Made by a program: the position numbers and the translations under genes. 24,259 nucleotides of DNA, taken from Sedimentisphaerales bacterium. Lineage in GTDB: Bacteria > Planctomycetota > Phycisphaerae > Sedimentisphaerales > SM23-30. Below the pieces are notes generated by a model. That model ran no database searches and had not been told where the DNA came from. It was given only the letters and a program-made list of their open reading frames with translations. The stretch is taken from assembly GCA_030634605.1 (NCBI GenBank), contig DAOWAK010000001.1, positions 1-24,259 on the forward strand. The letters run 5' to 3'. Positions 1 to 8,384 of the stretch are shown piece after piece. Each line of letters opens with the position of its first letter. Positions within the stretch are counted from its first letter, which is position 1.

Positions 1-105
1 CACAGCACTTCCTGTCGAAAATCACCGCTTACGAATGAGCTTCCAACCAACCGAACGGAGCTTTTTTGTTTTGTTCAACTCGCTCTGATGCTAAGATTGT
101 AACCG

Positions 106-1554
106 ATGATAGCGCGACTGAAAAATCGCTGGCAGGGACCGGGAGGATGCGCCGAGGTTCTGCGTGTGGCGTTTCCGCTGGTGCTCAGTACCAGCGCCCA
201 CACCATCCAGATGTTCGTGGATCGCATGTTCCTTACCTGGCACTCCAACGACACCATGTCCGCAGCTATGCCGGCGGGGATTCTTTCGTTTACCTTTGTC
301 AGTTTCTTCATGGGCACCGTCGGCTACGTCAACACTTTCGTCGCCCAATACACCGGCGCCCAAAGGCCAAGACAAGTTGGGGCCGCTATCTGGCAGGGAA
401 TTTTTCTCAGCATTGCCGGGGCTGCGCTGATGCTTTTTTTACTGCCCCTGGCCCCGACATTTTTCGACTGGATGGGACACGATGAATCGGTACGCGTCCA
501 CGAAGTGGTTTATTTCAAAATCATGTGTCTCAGTGCCGCACCGGTGCTGATTTCCACCACCATTTCCGGATTCTTCACCGGCCGCAGCAAAACCTGGACG
601 GTGCTCGTTGTCAATACCGTCGGCATCGTAATCAACATCGTCCTGGACTGGCTGCTGATTTTCGGCAATTGCTCCCTGCCCCAAATGGGTATCGCCGGGG
701 CCGGCTGGGCCACCGTAATCGGCAGCACCGTTTCAGCGGTTCTTTTTGTTGTGCTGTTCCTGAAAAAAGAACAACGTGTCAATTTCGACACCCTTTCCGG
801 CGCCCGCTTTAAACCCGACCTGTTCAAACGGCTGCTGCGCTATGGCGCGCCCAACGGCGTCCAGTTTATGCTCGATATCATGGCGTTTACCATGTTCATC
901 GCCCTGATCGGCCGGATCGACAAAACGTCTCTGATGGCCAGCAACATCGCGTTTCAAATCAACAGCCTGGGGTTCATGCCCATGATCGGATTTTCCATCG
1001 CGCTAACCGTTCTGGTCGGCCAGGCCCTGGGCAAAAACGACCCCAAATTGGCCCAACGCTCCACCTGGTCGGCATTCTATTTGACGTCCGTTTACATGAC
1101 CCTGATCGCCCTGGGCTTCTGGTTTGTGCCGGAATTGTTTCTGTATCCGTTTTCCGTCAAAGCCGATCCGCTGGAATTCAAAAAGATTGCCGACCTGTCC
1201 AAAACGCTCTTGTGTTTCGTGGCGTTTTACAGCTTGTTTGACACCGGCAACCTGGTTTTTTCCGGCGCTCTCAAAGGGGCCGGCGACACTCGCTTCGTAA
1301 TGATAATTTCCATGACGTTAAGCTGGATAATAATGGTGGTGCCCAGTTCACTGGCGATAATTTATCAATGGGGCTCACAAGGCGGCCTCTATGTCGCCTG
1401 GTTTTTCGCCGCCGCTTTCATCAGCTCTCTGGCGGTGGTGTTTTTCCTGCGTTTTCAGCAGGGCAAGTGGAAATCCATGCGTGTCATCGAAGCTGCCCCC
1501 GTGGTTCCACATGCCTTGCCTGAAATCCCCACCGCCGAAGTTGACTCACCCTGA
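106..1554 (+). CDS. MATE-family multidrug/cation antiporter
   Basis: The product is 482 residues, the usual length for a MATE (multi-antimicrobial extrusion) transporter, and consists almost entirely of hydrophobic helices consistent with 12 membrane segments in two homologous halves. The N-terminus (AFPLVLSTSAHTIQMFVDRM) and the loop VFSGALKGAGDTRF in the second half are characteristic of the family. MATE proteins export drugs or metabolites in exchange for Na+ or H+ across the inner membrane; the substrate cannot be deduced here. The ATG at 106 gives a proper N-terminal helix, although no clear ribosome binding site precedes it. The gene is convergent with the AsmA-like gene, with only 21 bases between their stop codons and no hairpin in that gap. 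The C-terminal tail (about 25 residues, proline-rich) is cytoplasmic and not conserved in kind. Confidence 0.93.
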   Translation: MIARLKNRWQGPGGCAEVLRVAFPLVLSTSAHTIQMFVDRMFLTWHSNDTMSAAMPAGILSFTFVSFFMGTVGYVNTFVAQYTGAQRPRQVGAAIWQGIFLSIAGAALMLFLLPLAPTFFDWMGHDESVRVHEVVYFKIMCLSAAPVLISTTISGFFTGRSKTWTVLVVNTVGIVINIVLDWLLIFGNCSLPQMGIAGAGWATVIGSTVSAVLFVVLFLKKEQRVNFDTLSGARFKPDLFKRLLRYGAPNGVQFMLDIMAFTMFIALIGRIDKTSLMASNIAFQINSLGFMPMIGFSIALTVLVGQALGKNDPKLAQRSTWSAFYLTSVYMTLIALGFWFVPELFLYPFSVKADPLEFKKIADLSKTLLCFVAFYSLFDTGNLVFSGALKGAGDTRFVMIISMTLSWIIMVVPSSLAIIYQWGSQGGLYVAWFFAAAFISSLAVVFFLRFQQGKWKSMRVIEAAPVVPHALPEIPTAEVDSP

Positions 1555-1575
1555 TCCACCGAATCCCCAATCAAT

Positions 1576-4500
1576 TTACTGCTTCTTAGAATTGCTGTTG
1601 CTGCCGTTGAGCAGGTTAATCAGATTTTTCGTTTCGACTTTTTTCATAATCTGCTTCATCGCCCCTACCGCTGCGTTGCTGGTCTCGATGCCTACCATGG
1701 CCCGCTCCACCACGAAGCTGTGCGAATAAAAAATCGGCACCCGCAGAAACTCCCTGGGTTTGTCGAAAAGCTCCTCGGTTTTACCGCTGACCTGAGCGCC
1801 GACAATATAGTCCGCCTCCGAAACCCTGAGTTTTTCACCATTTTCATGTCGCTGCCACAACTTTTCCAGTTCCTGAGCCAGCTCGCGCAGCCGCCGGGCC
1901 TTTTCCTGGGGCAATTTCAAACGGCCCTGATCCAGCCTGGTTAACTGATCGCGACTGGCCTGCAAATCCTGACGCAATTTTTCCATAACCGCATCGTACT
2001 GCTCCTGCTGAGTAACCGGTTGCGACAGGCCGGTTATGTAAATGTCGTACCGCTGCCCGTCAAACAGCATGTGATTTTTCTTGCTGCCGTCGGGGTAACA
2101 GTCGTATTGATTGGTCATCTCCCGCCATTTATATTCCACCAGCCTAAGCCCCGGAAAAACCTTAATCAGCCAGTTCGGCCCGCCCGGTCCGTAAAGCGTG
2201 CCGTCCAGACATTTCGTCACGCCGCTGCCCTGCCAGTTCATTCCGCCGGCCAGAACATGCCTCAAAGCCACCCGCAAATCTTTTTTCTCGGAAATGGTTC
2301 CGGTAACTTCCAGCCCCGGAAATTCACTCTCGACCACCACCCGAAGCGATTCGTTGGCGGACATTTCCCGGGCCGCCTGATGATACTCAATCACCGGCTC
2401 GTCGGCATCCAGAACCGATTTAACTGTCAGTTCCACCACACCCCCGCCCAGCCCCGCCAAAATTTGCGCCTGAAAAACGCCCTCGGCCAGTTCGTAACCG
2501 CCCCTTAACTGCTGCAATTCCATAAACGCCCCCGTGGCTGGATCGGTGTAGCACAACTGACCGATATCACAACTGCCGGCCACGCTGCACTGCCGCAGCA
2601 GCGCTCTGGCCCGCTTTTGACGAACCTTATCTTTTTCGCCTGAATCCTGGATAGCTGTCTCATCAGCAGTTATCGCTTCTGCAATTACTTTTTCTACAGC
2701 TTCGACATCTCCTGATTCCACAGCAGCTGTCGCTTCCTCCGCAGCTACTACAAATTCATCAAAATCCACCGCTGTGCTTTCCAGGCCCAGCCATTCAGCG
2801 TATTTTTTCAGATCGTCCAGATTCAGATAATCCGACAGCACATCCACTCTGCCCTGGAAACCCAACTGCTCATCAGTTGCTTGTGTCGCCGTCTGATCCG
2901 AAGTTGCCGATCGGCTGACATCAGCCACCAGCGACAGATGATTTTTACCTAACCTCACCGTTGCTGCAGGAACGTAAAGCCTGCCGGGCGAAAATTCCAC
3001 GTGGCTCAACTCGAACTCAGCCGGCTCGCCTTCCATCATCCAGCTAACCGCTCCATCGACTCGACCAGGCTTCCAGAGAACCTTGGGCTTCTTCAACAAT
3101 TGCAAAACCAATCCGCCATCGGCCCGCAACCGACCAGCCAAATCCAAATCCGACAACTTATCAAACCACCGAACCGCCCCAGCTACATCCGGAATATCAA
3201 CCGTAACATCCAGATCCACCTCGCCGTAACCATCTTCCCGCTCCGCTTGAGCCGAAGCTGTTCGGTCCGTGAGGTCTGCCAGATTAACGCCCTTTAGCAA
3301 CACTCCAGCTTGCAAACTGCTCCTGCCCACCTGAAGCGTGAATGGTTTCAGTCGAATGGTTTTGCTCTTGTTGTCGCCCGCCAGAACACCTTCGATCCGC
3401 AGCAATTCGCCGGCCGACTTGTGCATTAATCGCTCGCTCAGATCACCTGAAACAGATTCGATAAAAAATTCCGCACCGCTCAGGTCCATCGCTGTCTTAA
3501 AATTGTACTTTTCACCGGCTTCATCCCAACTCAATTCACCCTGCAAACCTGCAGAACCTCGAATTCCACCCAACCGCAAATCATCATCCAGATTAAAGTA
3601 ACCATCACTCAAAATTCCGGGGGGAAATTCTTCGATTTCTCCCAGTTCCTTGGCAGCCAGACCCCGACGACAAGCAAATTCAGTTTCGCCCGGAAAGTTC
3701 AACCGACATTCAACCTTAGCCTGGTTCTGATTTAATCCGACAAATAACCGCCCGTCCATCGGACCATTGGCTGTCAAATTAATCGCCGGCAAATCATCAG
3801 CCTCTGTCTCGAGCAGCACATCTTCCAAAACCGCCATGTCCGCCACTTTAAAAATCGTCCCCAACTCAACCTGCTGAAAAATTTCCGACAGTCGCTCCGG
3901 CAGCTCAGAAAAATCTTCAAATTCCCATCCCCCAGCCAACTGCTCAATCGGCGCCTCGGGATTGAGCAACTGAGCTTTCAATTGGCTCACCCCCTGAACT
4001 CCTCCGCACTGCCAGCCCAAAGCATCCACCCGGAACAAACCTGCCGAACGGTCGAATTCGCTCGCCAACTTCACCGTCAGAATTTCTCCTGCCGATTTAT
4101 CCCAGTTTCCCCAGCTCATTTCCAATTCCGTAGCGTTTATTTCCAGCCCGATCTTACTTTGCCGCTGTTCGTCGGAAAAATCACTGGTAAAAATACCGGA
4201 AAATTCCATCTTGCCGTCCACAACTTCAATCCCCAGTTGTTCAACTTCCCGCCACAATCCCAATGCCTCAATTATCTCTGACGGCTCGATCACCCCTTCA
4301 GCAATCCGAACAACTGCGTTGCTGAGATCATCTTCGCCAATAACACAGTCACCCATCCCAGCTACGAAAACCCCGGGTCCGGCAAAAGAAAATTTTTCAA
4401 CTTTCGCGCGGTTGCCAACCAAATCAAATTTCACCCTGGCTGCGATTTTCAATTCATCCGCGTCGCACAAAACCCGCTCGCCATCGTCTTCGGTTGACCC

Positions 4501-4893
4501 GATCACTTTCAGCCCCGCCACCGCACCTTCATAATCCACCTCGATCAATCCGCTTTGCCGATCCGCCAGCAACTCCACCGCCAGCGAACAACTGCCCTCA
4601 ATCGATTTCAAACTTTCCAGCGCAGCAGTTAATTCGGTTTCCAGATTACTCGCTGAATCTGACGATGAATCATTCACCAGGCTTAACCAGTTTTCCAGTC
4701 CCAGTTGGGCCAACTGAATATTGCTCGCCGAAAATTCACACCGGTCCCGCCCGCTCTGTGGTAAATCAGCACTTTCCCCTTCCCCAGCTGCAATACTCCC
4801 CATCTTTCCTCTGCCGACAATTTCCGAATCCTCAACTCCCTGCTGACCGCCCCGTACCGACCAGGTCAACCCGGCTGCTCGATCCTCAATCAA
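1576..4893 (-). CDS. AsmA-like giant envelope protein, C-terminal part (after in-frame TAG)
   Basis: This 1105-residue open frame has a weak TTG start and no signal peptide. It is in the same frame as the 162-codon ORF upstream: after that ORF's TAG the frame stays open and reads AIAIFEFDEIE straight into this ORF. I therefore read both as one AsmA/DUF748-type gene of about 1,278 sense codons. The body is acidic and rich in short beta-strand-like repeats ending in phrases such as LEVTGTISEKKDLRVALRHV, as in AsmA/TamB-like proteins. Those proteins span the periplasm and act in outer-membrane or lipid homeostasis. Near the C-terminus is a charged, probable coiled-coil segment (EKLRQDLQASRDQLTRLDQG), followed by a Ser/Asn/Lys tail. 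Residues about 700-770 form a low-complexity acidic insert rich in Ala, Glu and Val. Family assignment is by architecture, so moderately sure. Whether this part is translated is unknown. Confidence 0.72.
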   Translation of the reverse strand: MIEDRAAGLTWSVRGGQQGVEDSEIVGRGKMGSIAAGEGESADLPQSGRDRCEFSASNIQLAQLGLENWLSLVNDSSSDSASNLETELTAALESLKSIEGSCSLAVELLADRQSGLIEVDYEGAVAGLKVIGSTEDDGERVLCDADELKIAARVKFDLVGNRAKVEKFSFAGPGVFVAGMGDCVIGEDDLSNAVVRIAEGVIEPSEIIEALGLWREVEQLGIEVVDGKMEFSGIFTSDFSDEQRQSKIGLEINATELEMSWGNWDKSAGEILTVKLASEFDRSAGLFRVDALGWQCGGVQGVSQLKAQLLNPEAPIEQLAGGWEFEDFSELPERLSEIFQQVELGTIFKVADMAVLEDVLLETEADDLPAINLTANGPMDGRLFVGLNQNQAKVECRLNFPGETEFACRRGLAAKELGEIEEFPPGILSDGYFNLDDDLRLGGIRGSAGLQGELSWDEAGEKYNFKTAMDLSGAEFFIESVSGDLSERLMHKSAGELLRIEGVLAGDNKSKTIRLKPFTLQVGRSSLQAGVLLKGVNLADLTDRTASAQAEREDGYGEVDLDVTVDIPDVAGAVRWFDKLSDLDLAGRLRADGGLVLQLLKKPKVLWKPGRVDGAVSWMMEGEPAEFELSHVEFSPGRLYVPAATVRLGKNHLSLVADVSRSATSDQTATQATDEQLGFQGRVDVLSDYLNLDDLKKYAEWLGLESTAVDFDEFVVAAEEATAAVESGDVEAVEKVIAEAITADETAIQDSGEKDKVRQKRARALLRQCSVAGSCDIGQLCYTDPATGAFMELQQLRGGYELAEGVFQAQILAGLGGGVVELTVKSVLDADEPVIEYHQAAREMSANESLRVVVESEFPGLEVTGTISEKKDLRVALRHVLAGGMNWQGSGVTKCLDGTLYGPGGPNWLIKVFPGLRLVEYKWREMTNQYDCYPDGSKKNHMLFDGQRYDIYITGLSQPVTQQEQYDAVMEKLRQDLQASRDQLTRLDQGRLKLPQEKARRLRELAQELEKLWQRHENGEKLRVSEADYIVGAQVSGKTEELFDKPREFLRVPIFYSHSFVVERAMVGIETSNAAVGAMKQIMKKVETKNLINLLNGSNSNSKKQ

Positions 4894-4926
4894 TTCGATT
4901 TCGTCAAACTCAAAAATCGCTATCGC

Positions 4927-5415
4927 CTACTGTTCGTGTAACTCTTGCTGATTTTCCTGCTCAATCGGTTCCCGCCCCGCCACAATATGAACCACCACCT
5001 GCCGCAACTTAACTTTCTCAGCGTCCAGCGGCGGCAAATCCTGTACATTCCACTTTCCCTGCGCCTGCACCACCCAGAATTCCGCCCCTTCGATAAGCAC
5101 TTCACTCACCTGGCCCCGAACCAGTTCGCCCGGAACAAAGGGAACCGTCACCCGCCCGATCGTCGCCAGGTTCCCCGAACCAAACTCATCTTTGCGAGAG
5201 ATCCTCAGATCGGCAATCTCCACCCCCCGGGCCCAACTGATTTTCACCTGCCCGATCGATACTTCTCGGTGAAAATCCGCCTCCAGCTGCTTTTTCACGC
5301 CATCTCTGATCGGGCCAACCGGCAGCAACCAAGGCAGTAACGCATAACCTGCCCCACCCAAAAGCAGCAGGGCAATTATTGAGAAACTTATTATTCTGTA
5401 TCTCTTGCGCGTCAT
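4927..5415 (-). CDS. AsmA-like giant envelope protein, N-terminal part (ends at in-frame TAG)
   Basis: The 162-residue ORF begins with a basic stretch (MTRKRYR) and one membrane helix (IISFSIIALLLLGGAGYALL), a typical AsmA signal anchor. The AsmA N-terminal fold follows: REVSIGQVKISWARGVEIAD, then VLIEGAEFWVVQAQGKWNVQ and LRQVVVHIVAGREP. The frame stops at TAG (4929-4927) exactly where homologous proteins continue into the next strand. The following 11 codons and the 1105-residue ORF lie in the same frame. As it stands the product would be a short membrane-anchored stub. No Shine-Dalgarno sequence precedes the ATG, and a possible promoter lies almost on top of it. The stop could be a recent nonsense mutation, an assembly error or a suppressed stop; CAG or TGG are one base away. 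Confidence 0.75.
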   Translation of the reverse strand: MTRKRYRIISFSIIALLLLGGAGYALLPWLLPVGPIRDGVKKQLEADFHREVSIGQVKISWARGVEIADLRISRKDEFGSGNLATIGRVTVPFVPGELVRGQVSEVLIEGAEFWVVQAQGKWNVQDLPPLDAEKVKLRQVVVHIVAGREPIEQENQQELHEQ

Positions 5416-5425
5416 AAGTCATTGT

Positions 5426-5454
5426 ATTCTAAGGACTATGCAATAATTACTCAA
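5426..5454 (-). promoter_or_regulatory. Candidate sigma70 promoter of the AsmA-like gene
   Basis: On the minus strand TTGAGT (5454-5449) and TAGAAT (5431-5426) are 17 bases apart. The predicted start of transcription lies only a few bases before the ATG at 5415, and no ribosome binding site is visible, so the mRNA may be leaderless or nearly so. This is a pattern match only. Confidence 0.35.
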
Positions 5455-5549
5455 TAACAATCCGAGCTATCCATCCACACAACTGCTCCAGTTTTAATCC
5501 CCGTCACACATTATTAAGCTTTTTTCGCTCAGTCGAGAAATATTTATTC

Positions 5550-5577
5550 TTGCATCCCTGCTCGGCAGTAGTATAAT
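5550..5577 (+). promoter_or_regulatory. Candidate sigma70 promoter of the 5632 gene
   Basis: TTGCAT (5550-5555) and a perfect TATAAT (5572-5577) are separated by 16 bases. They lie about 55 bases upstream of the ATG at 5632, which itself is preceded by AGGGGAA. This fits a vegetative promoter for the small anchored protein and forms a divergent promoter region with the AsmA-like gene. Confidence 0.6.
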
Positions 5578-5631
5578 AATCAGTGCGATTGAGGGCATTA
5601 TAAAGGTTTTATTTACAAGGACTTAGGGGAA

Positions 5632-6117
5632 ATGAACATGCGAACCCACAATCCTGCACAAATAATGGCTTGGATGGTTACCGTTTTGGCAACCGTCACG
5701 GCGGTCATTTTGCTCGCTGATAAGGTTCCCGCCCAACAGCAAAATCAGGCGGCTCTCTCTCAGCAGACATCCGTTACCGCGTTTCCTTTCCAGGTCAGAC
5801 CCGGTTACGAAGCCATCGCCCTGATTGACCACAACGAGCAAACCATCTGCATCTATCAATACACCTTAAACAGCCCGGCCCACCAAAGGTTTTCTCTGCT
5901 GGCCGCCCGGAGCTTCGAATACGATACCAAACTCACAGATTACAACAATGCCGAACCCCGGCCCGAAGACATCAGACAATGGCTTCAGCGTTCTGTCCAG
6001 CCAGTACCCAATCGCGGCTTTTCGCCTATGCAGGAGAAACCCAAGCAGGATGTACCCAAGCCGGTTGTTCCCGAAACGGATAACAAACAACCCACTAACA
6101 ATAATGAAGGGCAATAG
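5632..6117 (+). CDS. Small membrane-anchored or secreted protein, unknown function
   Basis: The product is 161 residues and I do not recognise a named family. Residues about 8-33 form a hydrophobic helix ending in VPAQQQ, either an uncleaved anchor or a signal peptide. A compact domain follows (ALIDHNEQTICIYQY, then FSLLAARSFEYDTKLTDYNN and PRPEDIRQWLQ). The tail from about residue 120 is Pro/Gln/Asn-rich and probably disordered. The 'LLAARSFEYD' block resembles short hypothetical proteins I associate with Phycisphaerae, but this is recollection and not a search result. The ATG at 5632 follows AGGGGAA and a good promoter, so the start is well supported. The gene is transcribed alone: a mobile-element relic and 224 bases separate it from the next gene. 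Confidence 0.8.
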   Translation: MNMRTHNPAQIMAWMVTVLATVTAVILLADKVPAQQQNQAALSQQTSVTAFPFQVRPGYEAIALIDHNEQTICIYQYTLNSPAHQRFSLLAARSFEYDTKLTDYNNAEPRPEDIRQWLQRSVQPVPNRGFSPMQEKPKQDVPKPVVPETDNKQPTNNNEGQ

Positions 6118-6143
6118 TAATCCTGCTAAATTATAATCTTTAG

Positions 6144-6240
6144 GGTACCTCTAATAATTCCTGTAGGATGGGCTTTAGCCCATGCTGAGTCGTTGCAATC
6201 GACGTTTTGATAAGCAAAAAATCGATTTTTAGTGGTTCCC
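6144..6240. mobile_element. Miniature inverted-repeat element (97 bp) with TTTAG duplication
   Basis: The left end reads GGTACCTCTAATAATT and the right end, on the opposite strand, reads GGGAACCACTAAAAATCGAT. These are the same two termini seen in the 176-bp element at 23477. TTTAG stands on both sides (6139-6143 and 6241-6245), as expected for a target-site duplication. No transposase is encoded. The interior contains a perfect palindrome with two central bases (ATGGGCT-TT-AGCCCAT, 6168-6183). I read this as a short non-autonomous element mobilised by an unseen transposase. Confidence 0.6.
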
Positions 6241-6341
6241 TTTAGCAAAACCTTGAAATCAGTATGTTTTGACGATTCGATCGAAAATAACTGGTTTTGT
6301 TAAAGTAGATAAGTTGTTCGGGGGCAAGGGAAATAAAAATT

Positions 6342-7325
6342 ATGGCAAAAATGTTCTATTCGATGGATGAAGTCCAGCAGCAGCTCAGTCGTTCTCGCAA
6401 AGACATCGAGCAAATGGTTAACGATGGACTGCTCCGCAAATTCCTCGATGGCAACAAAGAAATGTTTAAGGTCAGCGATGTTGACGCCCTGGCCGAGGCC
6501 GGCCTCTCCGGAACGGACATCGGCGGCGGCAGTGAAATCCGGCTTTCGCCCGAAGACAGCACCACCGGCGATACCCCTCTGACCCCGGCAGACACCGCCC
6601 AAGAGCTGGGATTAGCTCCCGATTCCGCTGATCAGATCGGCCTGGATGACACCGGCGCGGCAAAAGAGGCTTCCGATGACACCGTAATCACTACTCACGG
6701 CGTTAATGTTCTCGACGACACCGATGAGGACCTGGAACTGGTTGACCCGCTGGCCCAGACCCAAATAGCAGACCTGGATATTCTGGGCGATCACGTTTCG
6801 CTCGACAGCGGCTCCAGCGGCAGCGGCTTGCTGGATTTGTCCCGCGAAGCCGACGACACCAGCCTGGGAGCCGAACTGCTCGAAGAAATCTACCCCGGCA
6901 GCGATGAAGGTGCCGTGGAAACTCAGGTCCCCGGCGGATTTGAATTACCCAGCCAAACCGAAAGCATGACCGGCACCGTAGATAATATTCAACCCCAGGC
7001 CATGGCCAGCTACAAACCCGTAATACAGATCGACGATCCCACCAGCGGCGTTTTCGGTGCCATGATGCTCGTGCCTTTCATTCTGCTGGTCCTGCTGGCG
7101 TTCGTATCCGGAGCCGCAATTTCCGGCGTCCAACCCAAAATCGTTGACACCATCAGTTCCAAAATCTGGTTTATAGTCGGAGGCGCCGCAGCCCTGGCAA
7201 TTTCAATCGCCGTCATCGGCAATTCCATAGCCGGCAAAACCGCAGCACCCAAAGCCAAAGCCTCCTCCAGACCCAAAAAAGAAAAAAAGAAAAAATCTAA
7301 AAACAAAGTAGTCAAAGAAGAATAG
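6342..7325 (+). CDS. HTH-domain membrane protein with long acidic linker
   Basis: The product is 327 residues. Residues 5-50 (YSMDEVQQQLSRSRKDIEQM, then LLRKFLDGNKEMFKVSDVDA) look like a MerR/excisionase-type helix-turn-helix. Residues about 55-230 form a very acidic, Gly/Ser/Asp-rich linker with a short conserved-looking patch (LLDLSREADDTSLGAELLEE). Two membrane helices follow at about 237-260 and 273-296. The last 28 residues are Lys-rich (KKEKKKKSKNK). I do not know a characterised homologue. The layout suggests a membrane-tethered cytoplasmic domain with both termini inside, but DNA binding is not demonstrated: such domains also serve as protein-binding modules. The start is the ATG at 6342, after GGGGGCAAGGG about 17 bases upstream, so the ribosome site is only fair. 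The poly-A coding tail (7276-7300) is slippage-prone. Confidence 0.82.
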   Translation: MAKMFYSMDEVQQQLSRSRKDIEQMVNDGLLRKFLDGNKEMFKVSDVDALAEAGLSGTDIGGGSEIRLSPEDSTTGDTPLTPADTAQELGLAPDSADQIGLDDTGAAKEASDDTVITTHGVNVLDDTDEDLELVDPLAQTQIADLDILGDHVSLDSGSSGSGLLDLSREADDTSLGAELLEEIYPGSDEGAVETQVPGGFELPSQTESMTGTVDNIQPQAMASYKPVIQIDDPTSGVFGAMMLVPFILLVLLAFVSGAAISGVQPKIVDTISSKIWFIVGGAAALAISIAVIGNSIAGKTAAPKAKASSRPKKEKKKKSKNKVVKEE

Positions 7326-7400
7326 CATTATATACCGATCACAAATAAAAACACCATGTTGCTCAATTTGTAAATCTAAATCTGATAAACCTTTAGAACA

Positions 7401-7432
7401 GGCCCTGCCAGGCATTATGATACCCATTGGGT
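7401..7432. repeat. REP-like palindromic repeat, copy 1
   Basis: These 32 bases are identical to 23660-23691. The unit contains two neighbouring palindromes, CCTG-C-CAGG and ACCC-ATT-GGGT, separated by about 7 bases. Both copies are extragenic, and this one lies between the HTH membrane protein and the OmpA-like gene. The structure is like a small REP element. Confidence 0.7.
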
Positions 7433-7480
7433 GTAACTAGCTAGATTGCCGGATGTGTTGTCCGCGAACGGAGACTTCTG

Positions 7481-8266
7481 ATGAAATTAACCAGCTTTTT
7501 CTGTGCCGTTCTCGCCGCCCTGATAATGATTGGCTCAAGTGGGTGCATTTATCAATCGAGATACGAAAGCTGCGTTCGGAGAAACCTGATACAGCTCGAG
7601 CGTATCCAGGAACTCGAAACCGCTCTGGAAGCTGACCGACTTGACGCCGATCAGTTCAGACAAAATTATGATTTGCTCAACCAGAAACAATCACTCTGGC
7701 AAAGGAAAATTGACGCCCTCACCGCATCACTGGCCGCCAAGCAGGCCCTGATCGACCAGCTTTACGAACAGCTAGGCCAGATCGCCCTGCCCCCGGAGTT
7801 GAGCTCCAAATTATCTGACTGGGCCCAACAGGTCGGAGCCGATCTGGTAACCTTCGACGAAAAAACCGGCATCGTCCGTTTCAAAAGCGACCTGCTCTTC
7901 GAAAAGGGTAGCGACACGGTCCAAACCAACATTGTCGGCCAACTGGAATCTCTCGCCGAAATCCTGATCTCTGATGTCGCTCAAAACTTCGACGTGCTGG
8001 TTGTCGGACACACCGACGACATCCCCATCAAAAAACCCGAAACCTTGGCCAAACATCCCTCAAACTGGCACCTGTCCGCTCACCGGGCCATTGCGGTACA
8101 AAAAATCATGGCTCAGGCCCAACTCGCCCCGGCCCGCACCGCGGTGATAGGAATGGGTAATTATCGCCCCATTGAGCCTAACGCCGCCGGCAACAAGGGC
8201 AATCCTAAAAACCGCCGCGTCGAAATTTACATCGTGCCCGCCGGCTCGATTCACGTTTCAGGTTAA
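7481..8266 (+). CDS. OmpA/MotB-like peptidoglycan-binding lipoprotein
   Basis: The product is 261 residues. The signal peptide ends in IMIGSSGC with Cys22 as the likely lipidated residue; the lipobox is imperfect. Residues about 36-105 are a heptad-rich coiled coil. Residues about 125-255 are an OmpA_C/MotB_C domain, shown by VLVVGHTDDIPIKK (176-180 GHTDD), the SNWHLSAHRAIAVQ helix and the closing NRRVEIYIVP. This fold binds diaminopimelate-type peptidoglycan non-covalently, so the protein probably links an outer or periplasmic membrane to the wall. SNW-LS-HRA is closer to MotB than to OmpA, but the lipobox and lack of a true channel helix argue against a flagellar stator. The ATG at 7481 follows CGGAGA. 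A strong terminator begins 40 bases after the stop. Confidence 0.88.
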   Translation: MKLTSFFCAVLAALIMIGSSGCIYQSRYESCVRRNLIQLERIQELETALEADRLDADQFRQNYDLLNQKQSLWQRKIDALTASLAAKQALIDQLYEQLGQIALPPELSSKLSDWAQQVGADLVTFDEKTGIVRFKSDLLFEKGSDTVQTNIVGQLESLAEILISDVAQNFDVLVVGHTDDIPIKKPETLAKHPSNWHLSAHRAIAVQKIMAQAQLAPARTAVIGMGNYRPIEPNAAGNKGNPKNRRVEIYIVPAGSIHVSG

Positions 8267-8305
8267 CCGAAAAATTACAACCTGCATTAGCAGGCATGAA
8301 TATTT

Positions 8306-8341
8306 AAAAAAGGCGAGCCAGTTAATGGCTCGCCTTTTTTT
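8306..8341. terminator. Bidirectional rho-independent terminator
   Basis: A perfect 8-bp GC stem (GGCGAGCC 8312-8319 with GGCTCGCC 8327-8334) has a 7-base loop and is flanked by six A (8306-8311) and seven T (8335-8341). It therefore works on both strands and serves the convergent OmpA-like gene (stop 8266) and surface-protein gene (stop 8385). Confidence 0.93.
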
Positions 8342-8384
8342 GAAGGTTACCTAAGTCTGTTTTTCGCCGACCAAAAATCTCAAA

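Noticed and set aside
4927..4929. Pyrrolysine at the in-frame TAG of the AsmA-like gene
   Set aside because: TAG ends two intact genes in this window (5632-6117 and 6342-7325), no pyl genes are visible, and AsmA-like proteins are not known Pyl proteins.
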